Shown one piece after another: positions 1 through 8,508 of a stretch of DNA of 64,000 bases. Position numbers and translations under genes: made by a program. Location: contig JAEPQK010000007.1 in assembly GCA_017640615.1 (NCBI GenBank), positions 40,407 through 104,406 of the forward strand, given 5' to 3'. Position 1 is the stretch's first letter; each line of letters begins with the position of its first letter. The notes under the pieces are model-generated. The model saw only the letters and a list, made by a program, of their open reading frames with translations, had not been told where the DNA came from and made no database searches. The stretch comes from Rhizobiaceae bacterium. Lineage in GTDB: Bacteria; Pseudomonadota; Alphaproteobacteria; Rhizobiales; Rhizobiaceae.

Positions 1-2
1 TT

Positions 3-104
3 ATCGACGCGCTCAACGTGCTTGCCTCGGACCAACCGGATAGGGAACCCGGCCCGGACAAGCTGATGCGCACCGAAAAAGCCGCTATGACCGAGGAGGA
101 ATGA
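3..104 (+). CDS. C-terminal end of an unidentified protein (partial)
   Basis: An open frame enters from before the window and ends at a TGA at 102-104. The last 33 codons are visible; they are acidic and hydrophilic, ending in a Thr-Glu-Glu-Glu tail, and contain no recognisable motif. The frame stops just before the solute-binding protein gene that follows, whose Shine-Dalgarno sequence (93-100) lies inside its last codons, so the two are probably co-transcribed. Too little is present to assign a function. A regulator or an enzyme of the same uptake operon would both fit. Confidence 0.55.
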   Translation: MDALNVLASDQPDREPGPDKLMRTEKAAMTEEE

Positions 105-106
105 TC

Positions 107-1207
107 ATGAGATACACACCATCCCGCCGACAGCTTCTGCGCGGCGCGGGGACGGCCGGTCTTGCCGCCCTCGCCGCACCGGCCATCATCCGCTCAGCCT
201 TCGCCCAGTCGAAGGAGCTGAATATCTGGGCCTATGACGGTTTCGTCACAGACGAGTTCCGCCGCCGCTTCGAGGAAGAAACCGGCATCAAAACCAATAT
301 CCGCCTGGTCACCGATCAGGGCGAGCAGTTCAACCTGATGGCGGCCGAAAACGGCAACTTCAGCGCCGACATCGTGACCTGCGCCGGCCACCGCTTCTAC
401 CAGTTCGTTGATGCCGGCTTCCTGGCGCCGATCGACCGATCGCGGCTCGCAAACTGGAACCTGATCGAGGAAGAATATGCCGACGCCTCATGGGTTTCGC
501 GCGCCGGCGAGCGCTGGGGCGTGCCGCTCGTCGTGGTATCGACGGGGCTTCTCTACAGCACCGAGGCTATGGAAAAACCCACCAGCTGGGACGTGATGTT
601 CGACGAGGCGAATGCCGGCCGCACCGCTTATCAGATCCAGGACTTCTTCCAGATCGTGATGAACTATCTCGGCTATGACGGTTCGGCGGCCAGCTATGGC
701 AGCAATGTCGATGTCGCACAGCGCGCTGTGGACGCTACGCGCGATTTCCTGATCGACCACAAACACATGGTGCGCCGCTACTATGAGGCCGCGACCGAAA
801 TCCAGCAGATGATGGTAACGGGCGATGTCAGCCTGGCGCAGGCCGGCTCCGGCCCCTCCTCGCAGCTCATCATGGAAGGGCTTCCGGCCGGCTATACGAT
901 CCCGCGCGAAGGCGGGCTGGCTTATGCATATGGCTTCAACATCACCAACAACGCCCCCAACATGGCGAATGCCTATGCATTCCTAAATGCTCTTTTGGGC
1001 GACCCCGAAAACGGCGCCGAGATCGTACGCTCGACAGGATTGAGCGCCACAATCAAGGGAACTGAGGCACTTCTGTCCGACCAGGAAAAAGAAGCGCTTT
1101 CGCTGGCGCCGGAAGAGCGGGCCAGACTGTCATGGGTCAACGTGGAAACCGCTGCCTTCATCTTCGATCTGATCGATACGGCGGCGGAAGAAATCCGCGC
1201 TGCCTGA
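107..1207 (+). CDS. Polyamine-type ABC transporter solute-binding protein (PotD/PotF family), Tat-exported
   Basis: Predicted periplasmic binding protein of an ABC importer, 366 residues. The N-terminus carries a twin-arginine signal (Ser-Arg-Arg-Gln-Leu-Leu near residues 6-11), a hydrophobic alanine-rich stretch and an Ala-Phe-Ala-Gln cleavage region, so it is probably exported folded through Tat. The mature part starts with the 'LNIWAYDGF' type strand typical of spermidine/putrescine-type binding proteins (COG0687). I chose the ATG at 107 because AGGAGGA at 94-100 sits 6 bases before it; the ATG at 101 is only one base from that site. Two permease genes and an ATPase follow in the usual order. 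The ligand cannot be read from sequence: polyamines, amino acids and opines are all possible, and the downstream cyclodeaminase-family gene favours an amino-acid-like compound. Confidence 0.9.
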   Translation: MRYTPSRRQLLRGAGTAGLAALAAPAIIRSAFAQSKELNIWAYDGFVTDEFRRRFEEETGIKTNIRLVTDQGEQFNLMAAENGNFSADIVTCAGHRFYQFVDAGFLAPIDRSRLANWNLIEEEYADASWVSRAGERWGVPLVVVSTGLLYSTEAMEKPTSWDVMFDEANAGRTAYQIQDFFQIVMNYLGYDGSAASYGSNVDVAQRAVDATRDFLIDHKHMVRRYYEAATEIQQMMVTGDVSLAQAGSGPSSQLIMEGLPAGYTIPREGGLAYAYGFNITNNAPNMANAYAFLNALLGDPENGAEIVRSTGLSATIKGTEALLSDQEKEALSLAPEERARLSWVNVETAAFIFDLIDTAAEEIRAA

Positions 1208-1216
1208 TGCTGCTTC

Positions 1217-1240
1217 GGGGGCGGTTTCCGGGCCGCCCCC
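1217..1240 (+). repeat. GC-rich intra-operon stem-loop after the binding-protein gene
   Basis: GGGGGCGG at 1217-1224 pairs perfectly with CCGCCCCC at 1233-1240 around an 8-base loop. It lies 9 bases after the binding-protein stop codon and before the first permease, with no T-run after it. Such hairpins commonly stabilise the upstream message or attenuate the downstream one; that role is inferred. Confidence 0.6.
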
Positions 1241-1252
1241 TCACCTCGGAGA

Positions 1253-2194
1253 ATGCATTTCCTCATGACGCGACTGCTGGTCAGCCTGCGCAGCTTTGCC
1301 CCATACCGGGCCATGCTCGAGCTCTATAGCCGCTCGCCGCTGCTCCGGCTTTGCCTCGTCGCGATCATTCCGGTGCTTTGGATCGGTGCAACCAACATCG
1401 CGCCTCTGGCGCAGATGGTCGAGATCAGCTTCTACGAACAATACCCGGTGCGTCAGGGGGAGCCGATCGAATGGACCCTGCGCCACTACGCAGCTTTCTT
1501 CGAGCGTTCGCTCTACATAACCGCCTTCGTCCGGTCTTTCGTGTTCGCCAGCCTTGCAACTGTCATTACGCTCGTCGTGGTGTTTCCGGTTGCTTTCTAC
1601 ATTTCCAAAGTGGCGCCGAAACACACGAGCACGCGTCTTCTCCTCCTGGTTATTGCCCCCTTCTGGGTGAGCGAGATCATCCGCAGCTTCGCCTGGATCG
1701 TGATGCTCGCCAATCGCGGCGCGGTGAACTCTTTCCTTTCGATGATCGGCCTGCCCGGGACGCCGTTCGAATTGCTCTACAACAACATTTCTCTGACCAT
1801 CGGCGTCGTCTATCTGACCTCGCTCTACATGCTGTTGCCGCTCTATGCGGCGCTGGAAAAAATCGACGACAATCTGCTGGAGGCCGCCGCAAATCTGGGT
1901 GCGCCGGCGTGGCAGCGTTTCACACGCATCGTGCTGCCGCTCTCGCGTGAGGGCATCGTGGCTGGCTGCACGCTGGTCTTCCTGCTGGTGATCGGCCTTT
2001 ACGCCATGCCGCAGCTTCTTGGCGGACCCAACAACACGCTGTTTGCCGCCACCATCGGGCAGATATTCGCGAAGGCCGGAGACTCCTGGCCACTGGGCAG
2101 TGCGTTCAGCATCATCCTGACCGGCTCGGCGCTCGCCTATGTGGGCCTGTTCATTGCTCTCTTCCAGCGCAGGCGTCGCGGAGGTTCGGCATGA
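1253..2194 (+). CDS. ABC transporter permease, PotB type
   Basis: Inner-membrane permease of 313 residues with about six hydrophobic segments. It has the cytoplasmic EAA-type coupling loop (EAAANLGAPAWQRF followed by the I-LP element, near residues 208-230) that docks on the ATPase. It matches the PotB/HisM-like permeases of spermidine/putrescine-type importers. Start choice is uncertain: GGAGA at 1248-1252 abuts the ATG at 1253 and is 12 bases from an in-frame ATG at 1265, and neither spacing is ideal. Its stop overlaps the next permease start by ATGA, indicating translational coupling. It should form a heterodimeric channel with the product of the following gene. Confidence 0.9.
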   Translation: MHFLMTRLLVSLRSFAPYRAMLELYSRSPLLRLCLVAIIPVLWIGATNIAPLAQMVEISFYEQYPVRQGEPIEWTLRHYAAFFERSLYITAFVRSFVFASLATVITLVVVFPVAFYISKVAPKHTSTRLLLLVIAPFWVSEIIRSFAWIVMLANRGAVNSFLSMIGLPGTPFELLYNNISLTIGVVYLTSLYMLLPLYAALEKIDDNLLEAAANLGAPAWQRFTRIVLPLSREGIVAGCTLVFLLVIGLYAMPQLLGGPNNTLFAATIGQIFAKAGDSWPLGSAFSIILTGSALAYVGLFIALFQRRRRGGSA

Positions 2195-3012
2195 ACCTGA
2201 TCCGCCGAATGGCGTTACCCGGCCTGTTCTGGCTGTTCGTCGCCTATCTCTTCCTTCCGCTCGTCGTGATGGCGGCGATGGGCTTTCGGGATTCCAACTT
2301 CGTTGCTTTCCCGATCCAAAGCTGGACCACGCAATGGTATCGCGACGTGCTGTTCGATCGCGATATCCTCGCTTCGCTGTGGCTGTCCGCGCAGGTCGCG
2401 GTGCTGTCGACTGTGATCTCTATCCTTGTCGGCCTGCCCGTCGCGTTCCTCACCGCCCGCACCTCTGGCCTTCTGCGCGGCGCGCTTGTCGCGCTTGTCG
2501 TCCTTCCGGCGTTTTTGCCGGTCGTGGTGTCGGCGATTGCGCTGCGGATATTCATCGGCCGGATCGGGCTCGAAACCGGCATGGTCGCCATCGCCTTCGG
2601 GCATGCCGTGGCTTCCATGCCGTTTGTCGTCGTGATGGTGCTGACGCGCCTCAACTCCATGAGCCTCAACATGACCGACGCTGCGCGCAACCTCGGCGCC
2701 GACGAAGTCATCGTGCTGGTGCGGATCGTGCTGCCCTATCTGTCGCCGGCGCTGCTTGGCGCGTTCATGTTCTGCATGCTGCTTTCCTTCGAGGATTTCG
2801 TGCGCTCGTTCTTCCTTGGCGGGTTCGAACAGACTTTCCCCGTTCTTCTGTTCTCACGGCTTCGCTTCGGTTTCGATCCGGGTCTGGCTGCCATTTCCAC
2901 CATCATCCTGATCGCAACCACCGGCTTCGGGCTCTACGCCGAGCGCTTCATCCGCAGCCGCCGGCTCGGTCGCGACACCTCCATTTCCGCCACAGGCAAT
3001 ACCCATGACTGA
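2191..3012 (+). CDS. ABC transporter permease, PotC type
   Basis: Second inner-membrane permease of the importer, 273 residues, about six transmembrane segments. The EAA-type loop reads DAARNLGADEVIVL followed by IVLP near residues 156-180, the PotC-like version in which the first Glu is replaced by Asp. It starts in the stop codon of the upstream permease (ATGA) and overlaps the ATPase start by 8 bases, so the three genes are tightly coupled. It pairs with the product at 1253-2194. The C-terminus ends in a polar, basic tail after the last hydrophobic helix. Confidence 0.9.
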   Translation: MNLIRRMALPGLFWLFVAYLFLPLVVMAAMGFRDSNFVAFPIQSWTTQWYRDVLFDRDILASLWLSAQVAVLSTVISILVGLPVAFLTARTSGLLRGALVALVVLPAFLPVVVSAIALRIFIGRIGLETGMVAIAFGHAVASMPFVVVMVLTRLNSMSLNMTDAARNLGADEVIVLVRIVLPYLSPALLGAFMFCMLLSFEDFVRSFFLGGFEQTFPVLLFSRLRFGFDPGLAAISTIILIATTGFGLYAERFIRSRRLGRDTSISATGNTHD

Positions 3013-4096
3013 CACCGTGCCCGCAATCGAACTGAGAAACATCTCGAAGGCATATGGCGCCTTGCGGGTGATCGACGACGTTTCCTTGCGGGTGGATAAG
3101 GGTGTGTTCATCACACTCCTGGGTCCGTCCGGCTGCGGCAAATCCACATTGCTGCGCACGATCGTCGGCCTCTCCCAACCCGACAGCGGCGCAATCCTCG
3201 TCGATGGACAGGACATCACACAGGCGGCCGCGCACAACCGGCCGGTGAAGATGGTGTTTCAGGACTATGCGCTGTTTCCGCATATGACCGTGGCGCAGAA
3301 TATCGGTTTCGGTTGCGAGATGCAGGGCATGAGCCGTGCCGCGACAGCTGAGCGGTGTCGCGAATTGCTCGAGCTGATCCGGCTGCCCGATCTCGGCGGC
3401 CGCTACCCGGACGCGCTTTCGGGCGGGCAGCGGCAGCGTATCGCGCTTGCCCGTGCGCTCGCTCCCGATCCCGCTGCGCTGCTGTTAGACGAGCCGCTCG
3501 GCGCTCTGGATCTCAAGCTGAGGCAGGACATGCAGCGCGAATTGAAGTCCATTCAGCGCCGCACCCAAAAGACCTTCGTGTTCGTGACCCACGATCAGGA
3601 AGAAGCAATGTCGATGTCCGATCTCGTCGCAGTCATGAACAAGGGACGCATCGAGCAGCTCGACACGCCACAGAACATCTATGCCAATCCGGTCAGCGAA
3701 TTCGTCGCCAGCTTCGTCGGCGCTGCAAACCTGTTCCCGGCGCGGGTTGCCGCGGTGGAGGGCGGTAAAGCCCGGCTCGAAGTCGAAGGCAGCGAGTGGG
3801 TCGTGCCTACGCATAGAATTACCTCCGGCGACGGGCTCAAGGCGGGCGACGGCGCGACGGTCGTCATCAGGCCCGAGGCACTTACGGCTGGCGCGAGCCG
3901 TGCTACCAACAGGATCCGACTGACCGGAAAAGTGACGGAGCAAACCTTTTTCGGCGACCGGGTGCACCTGCATCTCAGCCTCGCGAGCGGCCAATCGGTG
4001 CTCATCGACGCCAGGCCGCAGGCTGTTCAGGCCGGCACCGAGGAAATGACTGTCGAATGCGCGACAGAGGACCTCGCGGTCATCGCAAATGGATGA
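3005..4096 (+). CDS. ABC transporter ATP-binding protein, PotA type
   Basis: Cytoplasmic ATPase that powers the importer encoded just upstream, 363 residues. Walker A GPSGCGKST lies at residues 40-48, the signature LSGGQRQR near 138, Walker B LLLDEP near 160 and the switch histidine in VFVTHDQEE near 195. Residues from about 235 form the C-terminal TOBE-type regulatory domain usual for polyamine, maltose and iron-type ATPases. The start overlaps the stop of the second permease by 8 bases. A complete set of binding protein, two permeases and ATPase is therefore present and looks intact. Confidence 0.93.
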   Translation: MTDTVPAIELRNISKAYGALRVIDDVSLRVDKGVFITLLGPSGCGKSTLLRTIVGLSQPDSGAILVDGQDITQAAAHNRPVKMVFQDYALFPHMTVAQNIGFGCEMQGMSRAATAERCRELLELIRLPDLGGRYPDALSGGQRQRIALARALAPDPAALLLDEPLGALDLKLRQDMQRELKSIQRRTQKTFVFVTHDQEEAMSMSDLVAVMNKGRIEQLDTPQNIYANPVSEFVASFVGAANLFPARVAAVEGGKARLEVEGSEWVVPTHRITSGDGLKAGDGATVVIRPEALTAGASRATNRIRLTGKVTEQTFFGDRVHLHLSLASGQSVLIDARPQAVQAGTEEMTVECATEDLAVIANG

Positions 4097-4152
4097 CCGG
4101 GGCGCAGCGCATCGAACGCGAACTCTGACTACGGAATAGAAGGACGAAATTG

Positions 4153-5127
4153 ATGGAAATGATCGACGCACGCCGCGTGCATGAGCTGCTCGACTTCAAG
4201 GGCCTTATCGCGGCGCTTGAAACGGCCCATCAGGGTGGCATGCCCAAGCAGTCGGACCGGCTGATCTATCAGGAGCCCAACCCGCAGGGGCAGCCGGACA
4301 TTTTCATCATGCTGCCCGCTTGGCAGCCGCAGGAAGGCATTCTTGCCAAGCTGGTGACCTCGTTTCCGAACAACAAGGCGCGGCACAATCTGCCGACGGT
4401 TAACTCGGTCTACGTGTTCATTAATGCCGATACAGGCGTGACCGAGGCCGTGATCGACGGCGAGTCCGTGATCTTCCGCAAGACATCGTCGGACTCCGCG
4501 CTTGGCTCGAAGCTTCTTTCGCGCCCCGACGCCGAAACGATGCTGATGATCGGCGCCGGCGGCCTCGCGCCCTATCTTGTCGAAGCGCATCTGACGGCCC
4601 GCCCAAGCGTCAAATCCGTGATGATCTGGAACCGCACGGCTGCGAATGCGGCGGCTCTGGCAGACAAGCTTGGCGAGCGGGGCATAGCCGCGCGCGCGGT
4701 CGATGACCTCGACGCAGCTGTGTCTCAGGCGGACATCATATCCAGCGCGACAATGGCGGAAACTCCGCATCTGAAAGGCAAGTTGCTGAAGCCCGGCGCA
4801 CATGTCGATCTCGTCGGTTCCTTCACGCCGGAAATGCGCGAGGCCGATGACGACGTGCTCACGCGCGCATCGGTATTCGTCGACCACCGCCAGACCACGA
4901 CACGCTCCGGCGAGTTTCTCGGCCCATTCGAACGTGGCGTGATCGCGCCCGACGATGTGCGCGGCGATTTGTTCGAGCTCTGCCAGGGCAAAGTCAAATG
5001 CCGTCAATCGGCTGACGAGATCACGATGATGAAGAACGGCGGCGGCAGCCATATCGACTACTACGTGGCCAAATATCTCATGGACCGCCACCACGGCCGC
5101 CCCTTCACCACAAGCTGCGCGAGTTAA
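4153..5127 (+). CDS. Ornithine cyclodeaminase / mu-crystallin family enzyme
   Basis: Predicted cytoplasmic NAD(P)-dependent enzyme of the ornithine cyclodeaminase/mu-crystallin family, 324 residues. Members cyclise ornithine to proline, reduce cyclic ketimines or act as alanine or opine dehydrogenases. The Rossmann nucleotide-binding segment 'MLMIGAGGLAPYLVEAHL' sits near residue 130, followed by the usual 'VMIWNRTAANAAALADKL' strand-helix. I chose the ATG at 4153, with GAAGGA at 4139-4144 eight bases before it; an in-frame TTG at 4150 is less likely. It follows the polyamine-type transporter by 56 bases and probably acts on the imported compound. The precise reaction cannot be told from sequence. 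Confidence 0.88.
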   Translation: MEMIDARRVHELLDFKGLIAALETAHQGGMPKQSDRLIYQEPNPQGQPDIFIMLPAWQPQEGILAKLVTSFPNNKARHNLPTVNSVYVFINADTGVTEAVIDGESVIFRKTSSDSALGSKLLSRPDAETMLMIGAGGLAPYLVEAHLTARPSVKSVMIWNRTAANAAALADKLGERGIAARAVDDLDAAVSQADIISSATMAETPHLKGKLLKPGAHVDLVGSFTPEMREADDDVLTRASVFVDHRQTTTRSGEFLGPFERGVIAPDDVRGDLFELCQGKVKCRQSADEITMMKNGGGSHIDYYVAKYLMDRHHGRPFTTSCAS

Positions 5128-5151
5128 GCCAACAAATGGCCAGGTGATGTC

Positions 5152-6141
5152 ATGGAGCTACCCAGGAGATTGATGCCGTCCATGCCGGGGCTGATCGCTT
5201 TCGAAGCGACAGCCCGCCATCTGAGTTTTGCACAAGCCGCCAAGGACCTGTCACTTTCGCAGGGCGCGGTGAGCAAACGGGTGCGCCAGCTTGAACAGGC
5301 ACTGGGCGTGGCGCTTCTGGCTCGCAACAACCATCATGTACATCTGACCGAAATCGGCAGCTCCTACCTGCCCGAGGTTCGTGCGCTGCTCGGACAACTC
5401 GAGGCCTCCACCCGGACATTGATCAATCGCGCCCAGGGCAAATCCGCTATCACGATCGCCGTCCTGCCTGGGTTTGCAACACATTGGCTGATCCCGCGGC
5501 TCGGAGAATTCACGCGCCGGCATCCCGACATACTGGTCAATCTGGAAAGCCGCCTGAAACCGTTCGACCTCGCTGCCGAACACATGGATGGCGCATTTCA
5601 TTTCGGCACGCCGCACTGGCCCGAAGCCAAGGTCTCCAGACTGTTCGGCGAATATCTCGTGCCTGTGGCAAGCCCCGATATGCTGCGCTCGCGCCGGGCC
5701 AACTGTCCGGCAGCTCTGCTTGACGAAACGCTTCTTCATCTCAGCAGCCGGCCAGGTCTGTGGTGCGAGTGGTTCGAGATGACCGGCCATTCGCAGAGCC
5801 AGCCCATTGGAGGCCCCAGCTACGATCAGTTTTCGATGATCATCGCGGCGGCTGTGCACGGCCAGGGCGCGGCCATCATACCGCGCTTCATGATCGAAAC
5901 AGAGCTGCGCGAAGGCAGCCTGGCTGTCTTGTTCGACCGTCCGGTGGAGAGCGACCGGTCCTATTATTTCGTCACGCCGCTGCATGCCTGCAGCGATCCC
6001 CATGTGGTTGCCTTTGGCGAGTGGGTTGGCGAATGCGCAGCCGAATATGCCGAAAGGCCATGCAACGAAGGCTGGAGCCACCGCCGGAACGGCAAGAATA
6101 GTCAACGGGCTATTCCAAAAAGCGATTTGCCGGCTGCGTGA
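5152..6141 (+). CDS. LysR-family transcriptional regulator (GcvA-like)
   Basis: DNA-binding regulator of 329 residues. The N-terminal winged helix-turn-helix covers about residues 10-70, with the LysR signature 'LSFAQAAKDLSLSQGAVSKRVRQLE', and a periplasmic-binding-protein-like effector domain follows. The opening 'PRRLMPSMPGLIAFEATARHLSF' resembles regulators of the GcvA branch. It lies 24 bases after the cyclodeaminase-family gene on the same strand, so it may be co-transcribed with and regulate the transporter operon, or regulate the next operon at 6282. The start could also be the ATG at 5173, preceded by AGGAG. Confidence 0.9.
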   Translation: MELPRRLMPSMPGLIAFEATARHLSFAQAAKDLSLSQGAVSKRVRQLEQALGVALLARNNHHVHLTEIGSSYLPEVRALLGQLEASTRTLINRAQGKSAITIAVLPGFATHWLIPRLGEFTRRHPDILVNLESRLKPFDLAAEHMDGAFHFGTPHWPEAKVSRLFGEYLVPVASPDMLRSRRANCPAALLDETLLHLSSRPGLWCEWFEMTGHSQSQPIGGPSYDQFSMIIAAAVHGQGAAIIPRFMIETELREGSLAVLFDRPVESDRSYYFVTPLHACSDPHVVAFGEWVGECAAEYAERPCNEGWSHRRNGKNSQRAIPKSDLPAA

Positions 6142-6281
6142 CGCGGCGGCATAGTTTTACCCATTCCGTCTACGACCCAGGCGGTCAGACGGAACGGTTC
6201 AGAGCAGGATCAGACGGCGATCGGCCGCGCACCCGCGCGCGCTGAACCGGATGGTCTTTGCCCAAACGGGAGGAAGACAAA

Positions 6282-7532
6282 ATGAAACACAGGATCAAAA
6301 GCGCTTTGCTCGCCGGCGCTGTGGCATTTGCCGCACCGCTTGGCGCACAGGCTCAGGACGAGATCAGCTTCCTCGTCATCGACTATGAGGCGCCGGGTAT
6401 GGGCGATTGGTGGCAGCTGCTGGTTTCGACCTACGAGAAGAACACCGGCAACAAGGTTGTGGTGCGCAACACGCCGGCCAGCGAATATTACGAGCAGCTG
6501 CTCATTCAGGCCGCCAGTGGCACCGGGGCCGATATTCTGATCGTCAATCCGAACAATCTCGGCGAGATGCTGGCTGCCGATCAGCTTATGCCGCTTAGCG
6601 ACATGATCGCGAAGTCCGGGCTCGATGACAGGATCGTCGAAGGCGGCTGGGACAGCCTGACGGTTGACGGCACGACCTATGCGCTTCCCATCACCGGGCG
6701 CACGCTCGAGCTGATCTACAATAGCTGCTACCTCGAAGAGGCCGGGTTCAGCGAACCGCCCGAGACTCCGCAGGAGTTTCTCGATTACGCCAAAGCGCTC
6801 ACGATCACCGACGATTCGGGGCGGGTGACGCGTTACGGCGCGAATATGGTCAATGCCAATGAAGACCCGACCTACGAGATGCTGCTGATGTGGTCGATCG
6901 CGCATGGCGGTTCTTATTCGGACGAAGACGGCAACTTCACGCTCGATTCCCAGCCGGTGATCGACGGCCTGAACCACATGAAGGCGCTGTACGATGCCGG
7001 TGTGGTGCCAAAGGGGATGACGGAGACCGACCAGCGCTCGCTGTTCGCAACCGGCGGAACGGCAATGACGATCGATGGGCAGTGGCAGTTCCCGTTCATC
7101 GAAAAGAACAACCCGGACAATTTCGACTGCTACACATCGGCGATGCATCCGTGGGACGGCCCTGGCACGGGCGGCGTCAACATGGCGCTCGCAATCAACG
7201 CATCCACCGATGCGCCGGAGGCCGCCTGGGCGTTTCTTGAAACCGCCGCCAGCGAGGAACTGCAATCCGCATTCTCCGACCACAGCCCGTATATTCCTTA
7301 CGGCGTCGGAGCGCTGACGGACGAGCAGCGGGCTGCACGGCCCTATCTCGAGCCGTGGATCGCCAGCAGCGGCAACGCACATCCTGTCGCCATTCCGGGC
7401 CATGCCGACCAGTTCAACGAGATCTGGCCGATCGTGGTCGATGCAATCCTGCTGACCCTGCGCGACGGGATGCCGGCTGAGGAATCGCTGGCGCAGGCGC
7501 AGGCCCGGCTAGTCGAGTGCTGCTCGAACTGA
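6282..7532 (+). CDS. Sugar-type ABC transporter solute-binding protein (SBP_bac_1 family)
   Basis: Periplasmic binding protein of 416 residues in the carbohydrate-type family (COG1653, MalE/UgpB-like). The start ATG at 6282 follows GGGAGGAAG at 6268-6276. A standard Sec signal peptide (MKHRIKSALLAG, then an alanine-rich core and an Ala-Gln-Ala cut site near residue 21) precedes the mature chain. Two permeases, an ATPase and an FAD oxidoreductase follow on the same strand. Family membership suggests a sugar, glycerol phosphate or related polyol, but the neighbouring amine-oxidase-like enzyme suggests an amino sugar or an N-containing compound could be the true ligand. Confidence 0.9.
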   Translation: MKHRIKSALLAGAVAFAAPLGAQAQDEISFLVIDYEAPGMGDWWQLLVSTYEKNTGNKVVVRNTPASEYYEQLLIQAASGTGADILIVNPNNLGEMLAADQLMPLSDMIAKSGLDDRIVEGGWDSLTVDGTTYALPITGRTLELIYNSCYLEEAGFSEPPETPQEFLDYAKALTITDDSGRVTRYGANMVNANEDPTYEMLLMWSIAHGGSYSDEDGNFTLDSQPVIDGLNHMKALYDAGVVPKGMTETDQRSLFATGGTAMTIDGQWQFPFIEKNNPDNFDCYTSAMHPWDGPGTGGVNMALAINASTDAPEAAWAFLETAASEELQSAFSDHSPYIPYGVGALTDEQRAARPYLEPWIASSGNAHPVAIPGHADQFNEIWPIVVDAILLTLRDGMPAEESLAQAQARLVECCSN

Positions 7533-7551
7533 CGCATTTGGCGGGCCTGAG

Positions 7552-8508
7552 ATGACGACCCTGTCGCACTCCCAGGACGGCAAACGCCCCGGCAATCCGC
7601 CGGGGCGTTTGCGCCGCTTCATGACTGAAGGGCCGGGCTTTGCCGTGCTGATGCTGTTGCCGGCGCTGCTGGTGCTCGGCTTCGTCATCGGGCTGCCGAT
7701 GATCAAGGCGGTGATCCTGAGTTTTGACACGATCACCCTGCGCCGACCGGCCGCCGCCGGCACGATCGGACTGCACAATTATTCACGGCTTTTGTCCGAC
7801 CCCGATGCCTGGGGCGCCGTGCTGCGCTCCGCGCTTTATATGCTGGGCACAGTCGCCGGGTCGGTTTCGCTGGCGCTGGGCGCTGCACTTTTGACTCACC
7901 GCGTGATCAGGCTGCGCGCCCTTGCACGGCTGACATTCCTCCTGCCCTGGACAGTGCCGGCCGTCGTCACGGCGCTGGTGTGGGGCGTGATGTATGACGG
8001 CAACTTCGGCGTCATCAACCGGCTGCTGGATGTCGTGCCGTTCGTGAGCGGACATGACTGGCTGATCGACCGGCAGACTGCCCTGTTCGCCCTCATCATT
8101 GCGCAGGTTTGGAACGAATTTCCGGTCGCTTACATCTTCTTTCTCGCCGGTCTCCATTCCATTCCCGAGGAGCTTTATGAGGCGGCCAAGATCGACCGGG
8201 CCGGCGCCTTTGCGCAGTTCCGTTTCATCACATTGCCGCAGCTGCGCTACATTATAGCGGTCATCGTGATCCTGCTGATGATCCTGGGCTTCAAGGCCTT
8301 TCCGATCATCTTCATTCTGACCGGCGGCGGGCCGGCCGGCGCCACCGAGACGCTGACGGTGCTCACCTACAACACCGCGTTCCGCTCGCTCGACTTCTCC
8401 TATTCGGCCACGCTCGGCATCCTGGCGGTTCTGGTTTCGCTGGTTCTGGTGTTGGGCTATCTGCGCGTGATGGCGCGCGCCGACACAGGCAAAGGGGGCG
8501 CCGTATGA
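7552..8508 (+). CDS. Sugar-type ABC transporter permease (MalF/UgpA-like)
   Basis: Inner-membrane permease, 318 residues, with six predicted hydrophobic helices after a polar N-terminal tail. The EAA coupling loop 'YEAAKIDRAGAFAQFRF' followed by ITLP lies near residues 210-230. It starts 19 bases after the binding-protein stop. The start is open to question: a perfect 14-bp hairpin (7580-7612) covers codons 10-20, and a second in-frame ATG at 7621 would give a 295-residue protein starting just before the first helix. The stop overlaps the second permease by ATGA. Confidence 0.88.
   Translation: MTTLSHSQDGKRPGNPPGRLRRFMTEGPGFAVLMLLPALLVLGFVIGLPMIKAVILSFDTITLRRPAAAGTIGLHNYSRLLSDPDAWGAVLRSALYMLGTVAGSVSLALGAALLTHRVIRLRALARLTFLLPWTVPAVVTALVWGVMYDGNFGVINRLLDVVPFVSGHDWLIDRQTALFALIIAQVWNEFPVAYIFFLAGLHSIPEELYEAAKIDRAGAFAQFRFITLPQLRYIIAVIVILLMILGFKAFPIIFILTGGGPAGATETLTVLTYNTAFRSLDFSYSATLGILAVLVSLVLVLGYLRVMARADTGKGGAV
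7580..7612 (+). repeat. Strong stem-loop overlapping the 5' codons of the permease gene
   Basis: GCAAACGCCCCGGC at 7580-7593 pairs over 14 bases with 7599-7612 around a 5-base AATCC loop. It occupies the position where intergenic hairpins follow binding-protein genes elsewhere in this window, but here it falls inside the annotated permease N-terminus. No T-run follows, so efficient Rho-independent termination is doubtful. Confidence 0.65.

Noticed and set aside
4129..5094. Long antisense frame over the cyclodeaminase-family gene
   Set aside because: No motif, no ribosome site, and the plus-strand gene is clearly real.
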